Of a stretch of DNA of 64,000 bases, positions 1 through 9,011 are shown piece by piece. The notes under the pieces are model-generated. The model worked only from the letters and a program-made list of their open reading frames with translations. It had not been told where the DNA came from and did no database searches. This stretch comes from Ardenticatenaceae bacterium. GTDB lineage: Bacteria > Chloroflexota > Anaerolineae > Promineifilales > Promineifilaceae. Location: contig JACKBR010000021.1 in the NCBI GenBank assembly GCA_020634495.1, positions 25,699-89,698 of the forward strand, read 5' to 3'. A program made the translations under genes and the position numbers. Position 1 is the stretch's first letter. Each line of letters opens with the position of its first letter.

Positions 1-10
1 TCCACTGCTG

Positions 11-40
11 TTGGTCAATTTTATAAAATTGACCTACGGA
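11..40. repeat. Palindromic repeat, copy 1
   Basis: Ten-bp inverted repeat GGTCAATTTT/AAAATTGACC with a short ATA spacer, flanked by TT and TACGGA. Two further copies lie at 18221-18250 and 18391-18420. On the minus strand it reads CCGTAGGTCAATTTT, and its TAG is the stop codon of the adjoining GNAT gene. It is REP-like, with no transposase nearby. Confidence 0.85.
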
Positions 41-1152
41 GAAGCAGGCCATAAGTTGGGCCACTCCGGGTTTTGGTGATAAGGGGCAAATTCAGGCAAG
101 GCTTCCAGTAATTCTTTGTCCTTAAAGCCTGCGGCAATCGCCTCTTGCAAATAATCAATGGCCACCGGCTCTTCAAGATGGGCCATTGCTCGGGCAGCTA
201 AAAAGTAAATGTAAGCAGGCGGTTCATCATCCACTTCGATGGCGATTTCCAGCATGTCGGCGGCTTCTTCGTACATTTGTGCCTCGAAGAAGTAGAAGCG
301 GCCCAACTCTGCGTAATGCTGGGCTTCGTTGGTGTGGAATTCGTAAAAGTGATACGGCCGTTCAAACACAAAACCCACGTTAACGGCCGTTCCAATCGAG
401 CCAGGATTATCCGCGCCGCAGTCCCAGCCGATATGTTTGAAGCCCGCCTGCTGGCAAAATTCTACGGTGGCGGCAGTTACGGCCGTTGCCAGACCGCGCC
501 GTTGGTGGGCCGGAACCGTTTGGATGCCAATTTCGCAAGCATCCCCCACCGTCACGTCCGCCAGACACCAGCACACAATCTCGTTTTGGTGCAAAGCGGC
601 AAAGCCAAAGCCATTTTGCAAAAAGTTGGCTTCGTTCTGCCAGCCAATGCGGATCGAATCGGCGATGTGTTTGGGCAGCCGCTGGCCTTGTTCCGCCAGT
701 AAAGCGGCATCCAAACGGGCAATTTGGTAGCCTGCGGGCAAAATTGTGCGCCAATCGAGCCGCGCTTTGTCAAAAAGGTAGTAATGATTGTCGCCCCAAA
801 TCGGCGGCCAGCGCCAGTCGCCCAAAATGTCGGCCAGCGCGGGTTCCCACGCTTGTGAATCCAGACAAATGTCCAGCACAGGATTGTCTGGATTGACCCG
901 GTCGCCAGCCAGCAGGGTAGCCGCCAGCTCTGTCTTGAGCGCATTGTTGAAGGCGGCGTTGTCTGGATTGCCTACCAAATAAGTGCAGTCCAGCGACACG
1001 GCAAAACCGCTGCGGGGGGCGTCCAGGTTGTCTACGTAGACGCGGCCGGGACTGGTTTGTTGGAGAACGGCCGTTACATGCACATTCCACTCAGCCATTT
1101 TGGCAAAAAGGGAAGTTGCCTTGGCGAATTGTTCTGGTTTTAAGCGAATCAT
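34..1152 (-). CDS. GNAT N-acetyltransferase with C-terminal TPR-like region
   Basis: A 372-residue protein predicted to transfer an acetyl group from acetyl-CoA; the substrate is unknown. The GNAT core lies at about residues 140-275, and the acetyl-CoA pyrophosphate-binding loop is visible as QRRGLAT (217-223), followed by a helix and the ADNPGS segment. Residues 1-130 may be a degenerate first GNAT domain. Residues 278-350 are helical and Ala/Glu-rich and resemble one or two TPR-type repeats. The protein is cytoplasmic, with no signal sequence or membrane segment. The ATG start lacks a strong SD. The TAG stop lies inside a dispersed palindromic repeat, so the C-terminus was probably set by repeat insertion. 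It stands apart from RsgA by about 220 bases of repeats and is probably monocistronic. Confidence 0.8.
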   Translation of the reverse strand: MIRLKPEQFAKATSLFAKMAEWNVHVTAVLQQTSPGRVYVDNLDAPRSGFAVSLDCTYLVGNPDNAAFNNALKTELAATLLAGDRVNPDNPVLDICLDSQAWEPALADILGDWRWPPIWGDNHYYLFDKARLDWRTILPAGYQIARLDAALLAEQGQRLPKHIADSIRIGWQNEANFLQNGFGFAALHQNEIVCWCLADVTVGDACEIGIQTVPAHQRRGLATAVTAATVEFCQQAGFKHIGWDCGADNPGSIGTAVNVGFVFERPYHFYEFHTNEAQHYAELGRFYFFEAQMYEEAADMLEIAIEVDDEPPAYIYFLAARAMAHLEEPVAIDYLQEAIAAGFKDKELLEALPEFAPYHQNPEWPNLWPASP

Positions 1153-1164
1153 AGTCTGTGTTCT

Positions 1165-1262
1165 TTTATTAGGAACACAGAGTTGCGCAGAGAACCGCAG
1201 AGCTACACAGAGAAAAAACTCTGAGAAACTCTGCGCCTACTCTGTGTCCCTCTGTGTTCTGC
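1165..1262. repeat. Dispersed CACAGAG-type repeat
   Basis: Imperfect tandem and inverted units built on ACACAGAGTT / CGCAGAG, folding back on itself (CTCTGCG, CTCTGTGTTC on the right arm). Related tracts occur at 3028-3062, 3140-3222, 17318-17410 and 48938-49010. It lies between the GNAT gene and rsgA, and no gene is seen here. Confidence 0.75.
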
Positions 1263-1375
1263 TTTTTCCATTCAAAAGTTCCAAAATTAGCTGGATAAAC
1301 AACGCTGGTTTTCCAAGTTGAGCATGTGAGCCACGCCAGGAACGACATGCTGTTGATTCAATTTTTTAAGAATGG

Positions 1376-2572
1376 TTAATCAAGTTCAGACAGAACTTCA
1401 TATAAGTTGACATAATTATCATAGCGCCATTGGGCGATACGGCCGTTTTCCACCGCATCCTTCACCGCACAGCCTGGCTCGTGCGAATGAGTGCAGTCAT
1501 TAAAGCGGCAAAAACCCACCACGCCCGCCAGATCAGGATAAAACGTAATCAGGTCATCGGGGTGCAGACCATGCAGCCCCATGTCCTTAATGCCGGGCGT
1601 ATCGACGACGCTGCCGCCCATTGCCAGAGGTAGCATGATGGCCTGGGTGGTGGTGTGCCTCCCTTCGCGGCTTTTCAGGTTGCTCACCTCGCTGGTGCGC
1701 AGCTGCAAGCCGGACTGCACGGCGTTGAGCAGGGTCGATTTGCCCACGCCGGAAAGCCCGGCCAGCACCGTCGTTTGCCCGCGCAAAAAGTCGCGCACCG
1801 GCTCAATCCCGTCATTTTCAGCGGCGCTGGTGAGGAAAACGGGAATGTCGAGGGCGCGGTAGGGGGCAACGGCCGTTTCCACCTCCGTGACCCGTTTTGC
1901 CAGATCGATCTTGTTGAGGCAAACGGCCGTTTTCAAGCCATTTCGCGCTGCCCCAATCAAATATTCATCAATCATTTGCAGCCAAATTTTTGGCTCGCGC
2001 CAGGCGGCCACTACCAGCAGTTGGTCAATGTTTGCAGCCAGGATTTGCTTTAGATGCACATCAAAGCTGTCGGCGCGGGCCAGGCCGCTGCGGCGCGGCA
2101 GCACCCCTTCCACCAGGCCGCGCTCGTCGCTGAGCGGCTGCACCAGCACCCGGTCGCCCACGGCCAAAATGTTGGTGTAGCCGGTGCCTTCGGCGGTGAG
2201 GATGCCGCGCACGTCGCACACAATCGTGTTGCCGTTTACCTCGGCGCGGCACAGGCCACGGCTCACTTCTACCACTTTGCCCAGCAAAAATGGCGTCTCA
2301 GCGGCCATTGCTTGCCATTGGTCATCGTTTAGGCTGGCTTGCAGAACGGCCGTTGCCTGTTCTGTCACTGCTTTGCGCCGATCTAGCTCATCCAGCGGCA
2401 TGATGCGCTGATCAGCAATCTGGCCTTCTTCATCGGGCACCAGCGGCTGCCAATCGACGCGATGCTTTTCCTGGTTAGCGGCCGTGTTGTGCCGCAGCTT
2501 TTTGCGACGCCCTTTTTCGGCGTCCCACGCTTTGCGCTGCTGCTGGCGAATCTCTTTTCTCTTTTTACTCAT
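1376..2572 (-). CDS. rsgA: Ribosome small-subunit-dependent GTPase A (RsgA/YjeQ)
   Basis: A circularly permuted GTPase that acts in late maturation of the 30S ribosomal subunit. The order is an OB-fold (about 95-160), G4 NKID (about 220), G1 GLSGVGKST (about 272), G3 DTPG (about 324), then the C-terminal zinc knuckle with the Cys/His pattern FCRFNDCTHSHEPGC. The G4-G1-G3 order is diagnostic of the family. The 398-residue length is longer than usual because of a Lys/Arg/Gln-rich N-terminal extension of roughly 75 residues, which could contact rRNA. I chose the ATG at 2572; an in-frame TTG four codons upstream is possible. The SD is weak (GGA followed by an A-run). Confidence 0.95.
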   Translation of the reverse strand: MSKKRKEIRQQQRKAWDAEKGRRKKLRHNTAANQEKHRVDWQPLVPDEEGQIADQRIMPLDELDRRKAVTEQATAVLQASLNDDQWQAMAAETPFLLGKVVEVSRGLCRAEVNGNTIVCDVRGILTAEGTGYTNILAVGDRVLVQPLSDERGLVEGVLPRRSGLARADSFDVHLKQILAANIDQLLVVAAWREPKIWLQMIDEYLIGAARNGLKTAVCLNKIDLAKRVTEVETAVAPYRALDIPVFLTSAAENDGIEPVRDFLRGQTTVLAGLSGVGKSTLLNAVQSGLQLRTSEVSNLKSREGRHTTTQAIMLPLAMGGSVVDTPGIKDMGLHGLHPDDLITFYPDLAGVVGFCRFNDCTHSHEPGCAVKDAVENGRIAQWRYDNYVNLYEVLSELD

Positions 2573-2586
2573 ATTTTTTTCCAAAT

Positions 2587-2656
2587 GGGACGCGGATTTA
2601 CGCGGATGACGCGGATAAGAAATAAATCAGCGTTTATCGGCGTTCATCAGCGTCCT
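2587..2656. repeat. Dispersed GACGCGGAT / ATCAGCGTC inverted repeat
   Basis: Left arm of GACGCGGATTTACGCGG-type units and right arm of GCGTTTATCGGCGTTCATC-type units, forming an imperfect hairpin between rsgA and the next gene. This simple repeat style is common in intergenic regions of several phyla. It contains no gene. Confidence 0.6.
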
Positions 2657-3002
2657 ATTTTTCTATAGACATGCACCAGCCGATGAGGCGGCGCACGAAG
2701 TCGTTGGTGGGGTACGGTTTGCTGTCGTGTTTCCAGCGGGGCACCTGCACCTCTTTGGCTCCGGGCTGGCGGGGAAACTGCTCCCCTTCCACCCGGAGCG
2801 TGGTGAATTCATCCCCTTCTTTGGGGATGCGGTAATGCACAATGAACTTTTTGTTGGTGGCAATGATGTGTACAATCCGCTCCGGCGTGTGATCAACAAA
2901 GCCGCCCTCTTCGGGAATGTGTTCATCTTTGCTCTCGACGTACCAGATGTACGGCCGTCCTTTCACTTTTACCTTGCGTTTGCCTTTTGTATTTACTGCC
3001 AA
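2655..3002 (-). CDS. Conserved-looking hypothetical protein, 115 residues
   Basis: Function not recognised. The protein is small, soluble and charged, beginning with a basic KGKRKVKVKGRPYIWY stretch and followed by alternating beta-type segments (VHIIATNKKFIVHYRI) and an RWKHD motif; it lacks Cys clusters and membrane segments. I place the start at a TTG (3002) because a perfect SD (GAAGGAG) lies 6 nt upstream. A longer reading frame beginning at 3092 would add 30 residues encoded entirely by a dispersed GCGGAGAACGC repeat (giving FSAFSAFSA), which is unlikely to be real. It may be co-transcribed with rsgA, since both are on the minus strand. Confidence 0.55.
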   Translation of the reverse strand: MAVNTKGKRKVKVKGRPYIWYVESKDEHIPEEGGFVDHTPERIVHIIATNKKFIVHYRIPKEGDEFTTLRVEGEQFPRQPGAKEVQVPRWKHDSKPYPTNDFVRRLIGWCMSIEK

Positions 3003-3027
3003 ATTGCGCTCCTTCGAAAATAATTTA

Positions 3028-3222
3028 ACCGCGGAGAACGCGGAGAACGCAGAGAAAAATTTGGTAAATCTGCGCAATCTGCTGATTTTCATTCATGGTG
3101 GTCAACGACAGTCGGTGTCGTCTCCTCTGAAAATAAAAAGCGGAACACAGAGTTTCACAGAGAAAGCGCAGAGTTTCACAGAGAATTCAGAGAAAAATCT
3201 GTGCAATCTGTGTAATCTGCTA
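3028..3222. repeat. Two tracts of the CGCAGAG / CACAGAG dispersed repeat
   Basis: 3028-3062 has GCGGAGAACGCGGAGAACGC and 3140-3222 has ACACAGAGTTTCACAGAGAA units followed by ATCTGTGCAATCTGTG. Same family as at 1165-1262. They fill the gap between the tandem-GNAT gene and the upstream hypothetical gene, and no terminator-like hairpin with a T-run is evident. Confidence 0.7.
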
Positions 3223-3224
3223 TT

Positions 3225-4232
3225 TTACAATGGTTTGCGGTAGGTGGCGGATAGCTTATCGGCTTGAAAGCCGAGTCCTGTATAAAGCTGCACAGCCCCT
3301 GTCGTGTCTTCGGTATCGACACCTAACGCCGCTTCTTCCATACCTTCTTTTTTCAATACTTGCAGGCTGCGGGCGATGAGGGCTTTGGCCAGGCCCTGGC
3401 CGCGCCAGAACTGTCGCACAAAAATGCCTTCAGTGTTGCCACGCAAACGGCCGAATGCTTCATTCTCTTTCGTGTCGATGTAATTTAACACACCGCCAGC
3501 CACTTCTGTCCCGTTCCAGCCAATTTGAAACAGGGTCGGATCAAAACTCGGCTGCTCTGACCAGGCGTGAAAATCCTCATCGGTCCATTCCGTCTCGCCC
3601 CAATTATCTTTGAATGCTTCCCGGCACGCCTCCCAGATTTTGCGCCACTCTGTGTGCGAACCCTGGCGTACTTCAATGTTTTCAGGGAGCGGGTAGTTGG
3701 GGATGTTGTGGAGCGACGGCCGTACCATTCTAACAAAGTAACGTACCGGCTTATACCCTTCGTCTTGCAGCGCCTCTGCCCAATTGACATCGCCATCACT
3801 GGCAAAGCTGGTGAGGAACTTTGTGCCGTTTGACGGATGGCTTTTTGCAATTTGACGCAAACGGGATTCGTTAAATTGCAGCATGGCCCGGCGGATTCCT
3901 TCACCTCGCCAATCTGGGCGCAGCTGGGCAAAATGAGCATAGTTGTGAATACCGTCGAGCTGTACTTCCCACCAGCATCTGCTGTACCCAATCATTTCGC
4001 CATGAACTTCAGCAAAAACCATATCTTGATAAGGATCACAATTTGTCATGTGCCGGTAATTGCTCCGGGTCTCTTCAACAGTGGTTGTCCAATCATTGCC
4101 ATCCACAATATTGCTGCGGTTGATGATCTCAACCATCGCGGGAATATCTTCATCACCCCGAAAATGACGAAAAACCAGGCCAGGAACGGCCGTTTCCATC
4201 TTCACATCGATCAAATTATTTTGAATACGCAT
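3225..4232 (-). CDS. Tandem-GNAT acetyltransferase (last gene of operon)
   Basis: A 335-residue protein with two GNAT folds. The N-terminal half (about 15-155) has the degenerate loop WRGEGIRRAML, and the C-terminal half (about 185-335) has a canonical acetyl-CoA loop WRGQGLAKALIA followed by GVDTEDTTGAVQLYTGLGF. This two-domain layout resembles mycothiol-synthase-type and antibiotic-modifying double GNATs, but the substrate cannot be read from sequence. It is a close paralogue of the next gene upstream (4246-5262), sharing VRPSLHNIPN/VRPSLDDIPH and the C-terminal YRKPL/FRKPL, so a tandem duplication is likely. SD AGAGGAAG precedes the ATG. It is the last gene of a tightly spaced seven-gene minus-strand operon with ABC exporters, suggesting a role in detoxification or in modifying an exported compound. 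Confidence 0.85.
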   Translation of the reverse strand: MRIQNNLIDVKMETAVPGLVFRHFRGDEDIPAMVEIINRSNIVDGNDWTTTVEETRSNYRHMTNCDPYQDMVFAEVHGEMIGYSRCWWEVQLDGIHNYAHFAQLRPDWRGEGIRRAMLQFNESRLRQIAKSHPSNGTKFLTSFASDGDVNWAEALQDEGYKPVRYFVRMVRPSLHNIPNYPLPENIEVRQGSHTEWRKIWEACREAFKDNWGETEWTDEDFHAWSEQPSFDPTLFQIGWNGTEVAGGVLNYIDTKENEAFGRLRGNTEGIFVRQFWRGQGLAKALIARSLQVLKKEGMEEAALGVDTEDTTGAVQLYTGLGFQADKLSATYRKPL

Positions 4233-4245
4233 GTCTTCCTCTAAT

Positions 4246-5262
4246 TTACAGAGGCTTACGAAAAGTAACGCCTCGCTTCACTTCCTTAAAGCCCAGGCTG
4301 CGATAAAGCTGCAAAGCCCCGTTGGGATTTTGGCCATCCACGCTCAAGGCGGCATCTTCCATGCCAGCATCCTTTAGCACCTGGAAGCTGCGCGTGATGA
4401 GCGCTTTGGCCACGCCACGCCGCCGCCAAGGGCGACGCACAAAGATGGTTTCCGTGTAGCCACGCTGGCGATCATGCTCTTTGTTTTCGGCTTCATCAAC
4501 GTAGTTGAGCACGCCACCGGCAACCTCATCCCCATCCCAGGCGATTTGCCACAGATCGGGGTTGAAGGTTGGGTATTTTTCCCAGACGTCAAACGATTCC
4601 TCTGGCCATTCAGGCGAAGCCCAATGGTCGCGGAACGCCTCGCGTGCCCCTTCCCAAATTTGCCGCCATTCGGCCAGGCTGCCCCGGCGAACCTCAATGC
4701 CGTCTGGCACGGGGCAGTGGGGGATGTCGTCGAGAGACGGCCGTACCATGTCGAACCCGTAGCGCACAACTTTGAAGCCTTCATCTTGCAGCAGTTGATG
4801 CCAACTCACTTCGCCCTGGCCCGCCCAACTGGTAAAAAACTGGTTGATGGCTGCCGGATGCTCGGTGCTGATTTGGCGCAGACGTTTTTGCAGATGGTGG
4901 ATCATTGCCCGGCGGATGCCGTGAACGCGCCACTGGGGCAGCAGTCTGGCAAAAAAGTAATAGCTGTACCCTTCATCTTTGAGATCGTGCCACCAGCAAC
5001 GGCCGTATCCCACCACAGCCTCATCAACCTCCACAAAAATCATGTCCGTTGCCGGATCGCAGTTGGAGAGATAGCTGTAATCGGCCGCGATGTCCTCCAG
5101 ATTGGTCACATAATCAGACTGGTCTGCTTCGCGGCTGCCATTGAAGATGTCCACAATGTGCGGATAGTCGCTCTCACCCTGAAAGCCACGAAAGCGCAGC
5201 CCTGGCACAGCAGGCATTTCTGCTACTTCAATTTCGTTGTTCACTAATTCAATACTAGACAT
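4246..5262 (-). CDS. Tandem-GNAT acetyltransferase, paralogue of the next gene
   Basis: A 338-residue double-GNAT protein. The first domain (about 20-160) carries WRVHGIRRAMI. The second (about 190-338) carries WRRRGVAKALITRS and VDGQNPNGALQLYRSLGF, the usual acetyl-CoA loop and Tyr-containing end of the fold. It is cytoplasmic. It sits 13 bases upstream of its paralogue and 23 bases downstream of an ABC exporter gene, with a strong SD (GGAGGAG), so it is almost certainly co-transcribed. Keeping both copies may mean two related substrates or dosage. The function is inferred from the fold only. Confidence 0.85.
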   Translation of the reverse strand: MSSIELVNNEIEVAEMPAVPGLRFRGFQGESDYPHIVDIFNGSREADQSDYVTNLEDIAADYSYLSNCDPATDMIFVEVDEAVVGYGRCWWHDLKDEGYSYYFFARLLPQWRVHGIRRAMIHHLQKRLRQISTEHPAAINQFFTSWAGQGEVSWHQLLQDEGFKVVRYGFDMVRPSLDDIPHCPVPDGIEVRRGSLAEWRQIWEGAREAFRDHWASPEWPEESFDVWEKYPTFNPDLWQIAWDGDEVAGGVLNYVDEAENKEHDRQRGYTETIFVRRPWRRRGVAKALITRSFQVLKDAGMEDAALSVDGQNPNGALQLYRSLGFKEVKRGVTFRKPL

Positions 5263-5285
5263 AATGTTACTCCTCCTGCATTCAA

Positions 5286-7091
5286 TTACAGTCTTAACTG
5301 CATGTTGTACAAATTTGCATACGTGCCACCTAAGGCGATCAATTCTTCATGCGTGCCTTGTTCATCAACCCCTCGCTCTGTCAAAACAACAATGCGCTCC
5401 GCATTTCTCACAGTGGATAGCCGGTGGGCAATCACAATGGTGGTGCGATTGTTGGCCAACTTTTCTAATGATTCCCGAATGGCTTGCTCACTTTCGTTAT
5501 CTAAAGCGCTGGTTGCCTCATCAAAAATGATAACGGGTGGGTTTTTCAAAAAGACGCGGGCAATGCTCAACCGCTGCTTTTGTCCACCAGACAACTTCAC
5601 GCCGCGCTGGCCAATATCCGTGTTGTACCCGTCTGGCAAAGCCATAATGAAGCGGTGCGCATTTGCCCTTTTGGCAGCGTCTACAATTTCCGCCGTGCTG
5701 GCATTCATGAGGCCATAGCGAATATTTTCGGCCACCGTTCCGGCAAAAAGGTACACATCCTGCTGCACCAGCCCGATGTTGCGCCGCAGTGTGCCCAGGT
5801 GAATGTTCTTGATGTTGTTGCCATCCAAAAACACCGCGCCCTCATTCACCTCATAAAACCGGGGAATTAAGGAGCAGAGCGTGGTTTTGCCAATGCCAGA
5901 CGTGCCCACCAGGGCCACAAACTCCCCGGCCTGTATGTCTAATGAAAGATTCTTAAAAACATAATCAGCTTCCTCTTTGTACTTAAAGCTAACATTTTTG
6001 AAGGTTACATTGCCCTGAACCTGTTCCAGATGGTTGGCGTTTGGCGCGTCTTGAATGTCTGGTTCTACTTCCAGAACTTCCATGAATCGCTCAAAGCCAG
6101 CGATGCCTTCCTGGTAAAGTCGGGTGAAATTGCCGTAACGGCGAATCGGTTCAATAAGAATGCCCACGCAAAGCAGAAACGTGATCAGGTCTGGCAAATC
6201 CAGCGAAGCTTTGACAATGCCAATGCCGCCAAAAACAATCACAGCCACCGTCATGAGCTGGGTAAAGGCGATTAACCCTTCATAAAAAAAGGTTTCGCTG
6301 CGGATGCTATCGCTTCTGCTTTGCAAAAACCGGTTATCTTCCTGGGAAAATTTCTTTGCCTCGACTGCTTCATTGTTAAACGATTTCACGACGCGAATCC
6401 CTGCAAGCGTATCTTCCACCTGGGCATTGATGTCGCCGATTCTGTCGCGGCTTTGGCGCAAGGCGGCCTTCATTTTTTTGTTGAAATGGAAGGCATAGAT
6501 GGCCATGATGGGCAAAAAGAGAAAGACGATGAGCGCCAACCTGGCGTTGATGGTGATTAAGATGGCAAACGCGCCCATGAAGTTCAGCGATGAAATCACA
6601 ATATCCTCAGGGCCATGATGAAACAGTTCAGCCAGATTGAATGAATCATTGGTGAGCCGCGTCATCAGCTGCCCCACTTTTTGCTCGTCGTAAAAGCGAA
6701 ATGAGAGCTTTTGGTAATGGTCAAACAGCTCGCGGCGCATGTCTTGTTCCATTTTGGCCCCCATCATGTGCCCCTGGTAGGCCACAAACATATTGCCCAG
6801 GGTATGAATGACGATAAGCCCCAGCATGACTGCGCCCATGCCGTAGATTTGGTTAAGTTTGGCTGCCTCGCTGCCCGCCAGTACATTTTTGGTAATGTAG
6901 CTGACGCACAGCGGTATGAGCAGGGTGGTGGCGGAAACGACAAAAGCGCAGGCCATGTCTGCCCAAAACAAACCCATGTACGGCTTGTAGTAGGAGAGGA
7001 ATTTTCGGGCACGGCCGTTCCCAAAACCAAATTGCTTGCGGCCGTTTTCACTCAAAATTGGCCGTGCCGCTAATATTTCTATACTGCCCAC
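5286..7091 (-). CDS. ABC exporter half-transporter (TMD-NBD), canonical ATPase
   Basis: A 601-residue type I ABC exporter subunit that would use ATP to move a lipid, peptide or drug across the membrane. Six membrane helices span about 30-325. The ATPase domain has Walker A GTSGIGKTT (396), signature LSGGQKQ (500), Walker B plus catalytic Glu FDEATSALD (about 524) and H-loop His in IAHR (about 557). All catalytic residues are intact, so it could work as a homodimer. The start is a GTG directly abutting the TAA of the upstream ABC gene, with SD GGGGAGAT; translational coupling is likely. The substrate is unknown; the context of acetyltransferases and a leader attenuator suggests drug or toxic-compound export. 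Confidence 0.93.
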   Translation of the reverse strand: MGSIEILAARPILSENGRKQFGFGNGRARKFLSYYKPYMGLFWADMACAFVVSATTLLIPLCVSYITKNVLAGSEAAKLNQIYGMGAVMLGLIVIHTLGNMFVAYQGHMMGAKMEQDMRRELFDHYQKLSFRFYDEQKVGQLMTRLTNDSFNLAELFHHGPEDIVISSLNFMGAFAILITINARLALIVFLFLPIMAIYAFHFNKKMKAALRQSRDRIGDINAQVEDTLAGIRVVKSFNNEAVEAKKFSQEDNRFLQSRSDSIRSETFFYEGLIAFTQLMTVAVIVFGGIGIVKASLDLPDLITFLLCVGILIEPIRRYGNFTRLYQEGIAGFERFMEVLEVEPDIQDAPNANHLEQVQGNVTFKNVSFKYKEEADYVFKNLSLDIQAGEFVALVGTSGIGKTTLCSLIPRFYEVNEGAVFLDGNNIKNIHLGTLRRNIGLVQQDVYLFAGTVAENIRYGLMNASTAEIVDAAKRANAHRFIMALPDGYNTDIGQRGVKLSGGQKQRLSIARVFLKNPPVIIFDEATSALDNESEQAIRESLEKLANNRTTIVIAHRLSTVRNAERIVVLTERGVDEQGTHEELIALGGTYANLYNMQLRL

Positions 7092-9011
7092 TTAAACCAT
7101 CTCCCCTTGCCACAAGGCCTGCATTTCTACTGATGTTGCCAACAGTTCATCCAGCGTTCCCTGGGCGGCGATACGGCCGTCTACCAGCACAATGATCTGG
7201 TCGGCTTGCTGCAACACCGCCCGGCGATGGCTTACCACCAGGCAGGTGGGAGATTGGAGATTGGCAGCTTGCAGCTGCGAGATTGGAGATTGATTACTAA
7301 AATCTCCAGTCTCTAATCTCCAGTCTCCATTAAAAATCCCCTCCCACAGTTGCGCCTCCGTCTCCACGTCTAAGGCGCTGGACAAATCATCAAATACCAG
7401 CAGTTCCGCCTCGCGCACCAGCATCCGGGCGGTGGCGGTGCGCTGCACCTGGCCGCCAGACAGGCGCACGCCGCGCGGCCCCACGACGGTATCCAGCCCG
7501 GCTTCTAGCTGGGCGATGTCTGGTTGCAGCACGGCCGTTTGCAACGCCATCTCCAACCCATCCTCCGGCAAACCCAGCAAAATGTTGTCCCGCAGCGGTT
7601 CGCTGAACAGGCGCGGCACCTGCGGCGTGTAAGCCGCACGGGGTGGGGTGAAGAAGGTGGCGGGATTGGTGATAAGACGGCCGTTCCAGCGAATCTCACC
7701 GCCAGCCGCAGGCAGCAAACCCAGCAGCGCCCGCAGCAGCGTCGTCTTGCCTGAGCCGATCTTGCCCGTAATCACCGTAAAGCTGCCGCGCGGCAGGGTG
7801 AAGCTGATGTCTTCTAGGGACCAGGAATCAGTGGTCAGTGGGTCAGTGGTCAGGGGGTCAGTATTTACTGAATACTGATTACTGAATACTGAATACTCAA
7901 ATCCAAGTCCTTCAACTTCCAAAACCTCAAGCCGATCTTCCGCCGCCTTCACCGGCTTCTGAATAGCCGGAACTGGTTCATCTTCATAGATGGGCACGTG
8001 GGCCACCAGGCTTTCTGGCGGGGCGGCTGGCGTGATGGCTTGCAGGCGATCCAAAACCACGCGCTGCTGGGCAATCTCAGACAAATAGCTGCCAATTTGC
8101 GCCGGAAAGCGAGAGACGAAGAAAAGGTAGCTGGTAAACAGCACAAAATCACCGACGCTAAACGTGCCTTGCTGCAACGAAAAGCCAGCCATAATCACCA
8201 TCAAAGCCACGGCCACGTCCCCCATGTTGTCCGTGACGGATTGGAAGATGGCCCAAAAGAGGCCAAAGCGAACGTTGGCCACGCGCCGCGCATCGCTTAA
8301 TTCGCGCAGGTAGCCAATGGTGCCTGTTTCCGCATCGGCCACTTTGATGGCCTGGATGGCCCCGAACGTTTCGCCCAAAAAGGCCGCAACGGCACTGTCG
8401 CTAACCCGGCTAATGCGCACGTAAGTCAGGAAGCGCCCCCAGGCCCAGCGGGTGAGAAAGAAAACGCCGATGAGGGGCAGAATGGCAACGGCCGTAATCC
8501 CCGGTGCAATGCGAAACATGATGATCAGGGCAAAAATGGCAAACGTCGTGTGGCCGCTGATTTCGGGAACCCAGGTGGGGAAGTCAGCAAAATCAGCCAG
8601 ATCATCATCTAACCGGTTGATGACATCCCCGGTAGGCACGGGCAGCGGCTCGGCACCTGGCTTGTGCAGGATGTTTTGCATGACGTTGAGGCGCATGAGC
8701 GATTGTGCCGCCATGCGTACCTTGGCCGCCCCCCAATTGCCCAGGATGTCAAACACCATTCGGCTCAGTTCCACACCAATGATGAGCAAGAGCAGAGTCC
8801 AAAGGGCGTTCGGAAGAGCAACGGCCGTTTCCACCGAACCATTCAACTGATCAAAGTAACTTTTTTCCAGCCAGCCCGGTACCAGCCGCATACCAAAAGC
8901 GTACAGCGCCATCGCCACGCTTAGCACAAAATGCCACGGCCGGTAACGAATCAGCGACCAGGTTCCTGTTTTAATTGGAAGTTTGTCGAAGGTCGTTTTA
9001 CTGTTGTTCAT
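7092..9011 (-). CDS. ABC exporter half-transporter with degenerate catalytic site and repeat-encoded inserts
   Basis: About 639 residues: an N-terminal six-helix membrane domain and an ATPase domain with Walker [10 protein letters not shown] (about 416), signature LSGGQVQ (about 517) and Walker [11 protein letters not shown] (about 541). The catalytic Glu is replaced by Asp, the hallmark of the degenerate half of heterodimeric exporters such as BmrCD or TM287/288. Two stretches are encoded by short DNA repeats: about residues 372-398 (before Walker A) and 563-588 (between D-loop and H-loop). I chose the ATG at 9011 because SD GGAG sits 5 nt upstream; it overlaps the previous gene by 14 bases. 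A likely partner is the ABC subunit at 9618-11435, which has an intact Glu but an altered signature. Confidence 0.9.
   Translation of the reverse strand: MNNSKTTFDKLPIKTGTWSLIRYRPWHFVLSVAMALYAFGMRLVPGWLEKSYFDQLNGSVETAVALPNALWTLLLLIIGVELSRMVFDILGNWGAAKVRMAAQSLMRLNVMQNILHKPGAEPLPVPTGDVINRLDDDLADFADFPTWVPEISGHTTFAIFALIIMFRIAPGITAVAILPLIGVFFLTRWAWGRFLTYVRISRVSDSAVAAFLGETFGAIQAIKVADAETGTIGYLRELSDARRVANVRFGLFWAIFQSVTDNMGDVAVALMVIMAGFSLQQGTFSVGDFVLFTSYLFFVSRFPAQIGSYLSEIAQQRVVLDRLQAITPAAPPESLVAHVPIYEDEPVPAIQKPVKAAEDRLEVLEVEGLGFEYSVFSNQYSVNTDPLTTDPLTTDSWSLEDISFTLPRGSFTVITGKIGSGKTTLLRALLGLLPAAGGEIRWNGRLITNPATFFTPPRAAYTPQVPRLFSEPLRDNILLGLPEDGLEMALQTAVLQPDIAQLEAGLDTVVGPRGVRLSGGQVQRTATARMLVREAELLVFDDLSSALDVETEAQLWEGIFNGDWRLETGDFSNQSPISQLQAANLQSPTCLVVSHRRAVLQQADQIIVLVDGRIAAQGTLDELLATSVEMQALWQGEMV
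7249..7334. repeat. GAGATTGGAGATTG-type repeat inside ABC exporter gene
   Basis: Units of GGAGATTGGAGATTG and its complement AATCTCCAGTCTC form an imperfect inverted tract within the coding sequence, adding about 26 residues between the D-loop and the switch His without breaking the frame. Related units occur at 10326-10402. Confidence 0.8.
7818..7901. repeat. CAGTGGTCAGTG / ACTGAATACTGATTAC repeat inside ABC exporter gene
   Basis: Short tandem units alternating GGTCAGTGGTCAGGG and ACTGAATACTGATTACTG inside the reading frame, giving a Ser/Thr/Asn/Gln-rich insert in the beta1-beta2 hairpin ahead of Walker A. The same unit occurs at the equivalent place in the exporter gene at 9618-11435. Confidence 0.85.

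Noticed and set aside
1165..1262. CRISPR array
   Set aside because: The repeats are short, imperfect and without regular unique spacers, and no cas genes are present.
4474..5247. Long plus-strand open frame (257 codons) opposite the tandem-GNAT gene
   Set aside because: The minus strand encodes a clear GNAT with strong SD and operon context; the plus frame has no recognisable domain and is a shadow of it.
7249..7334. Frameshift or intron in the ABC exporter gene
   Set aside because: The frame is continuous and the inserted residues come from a short DNA repeat, so no intron or break is needed.
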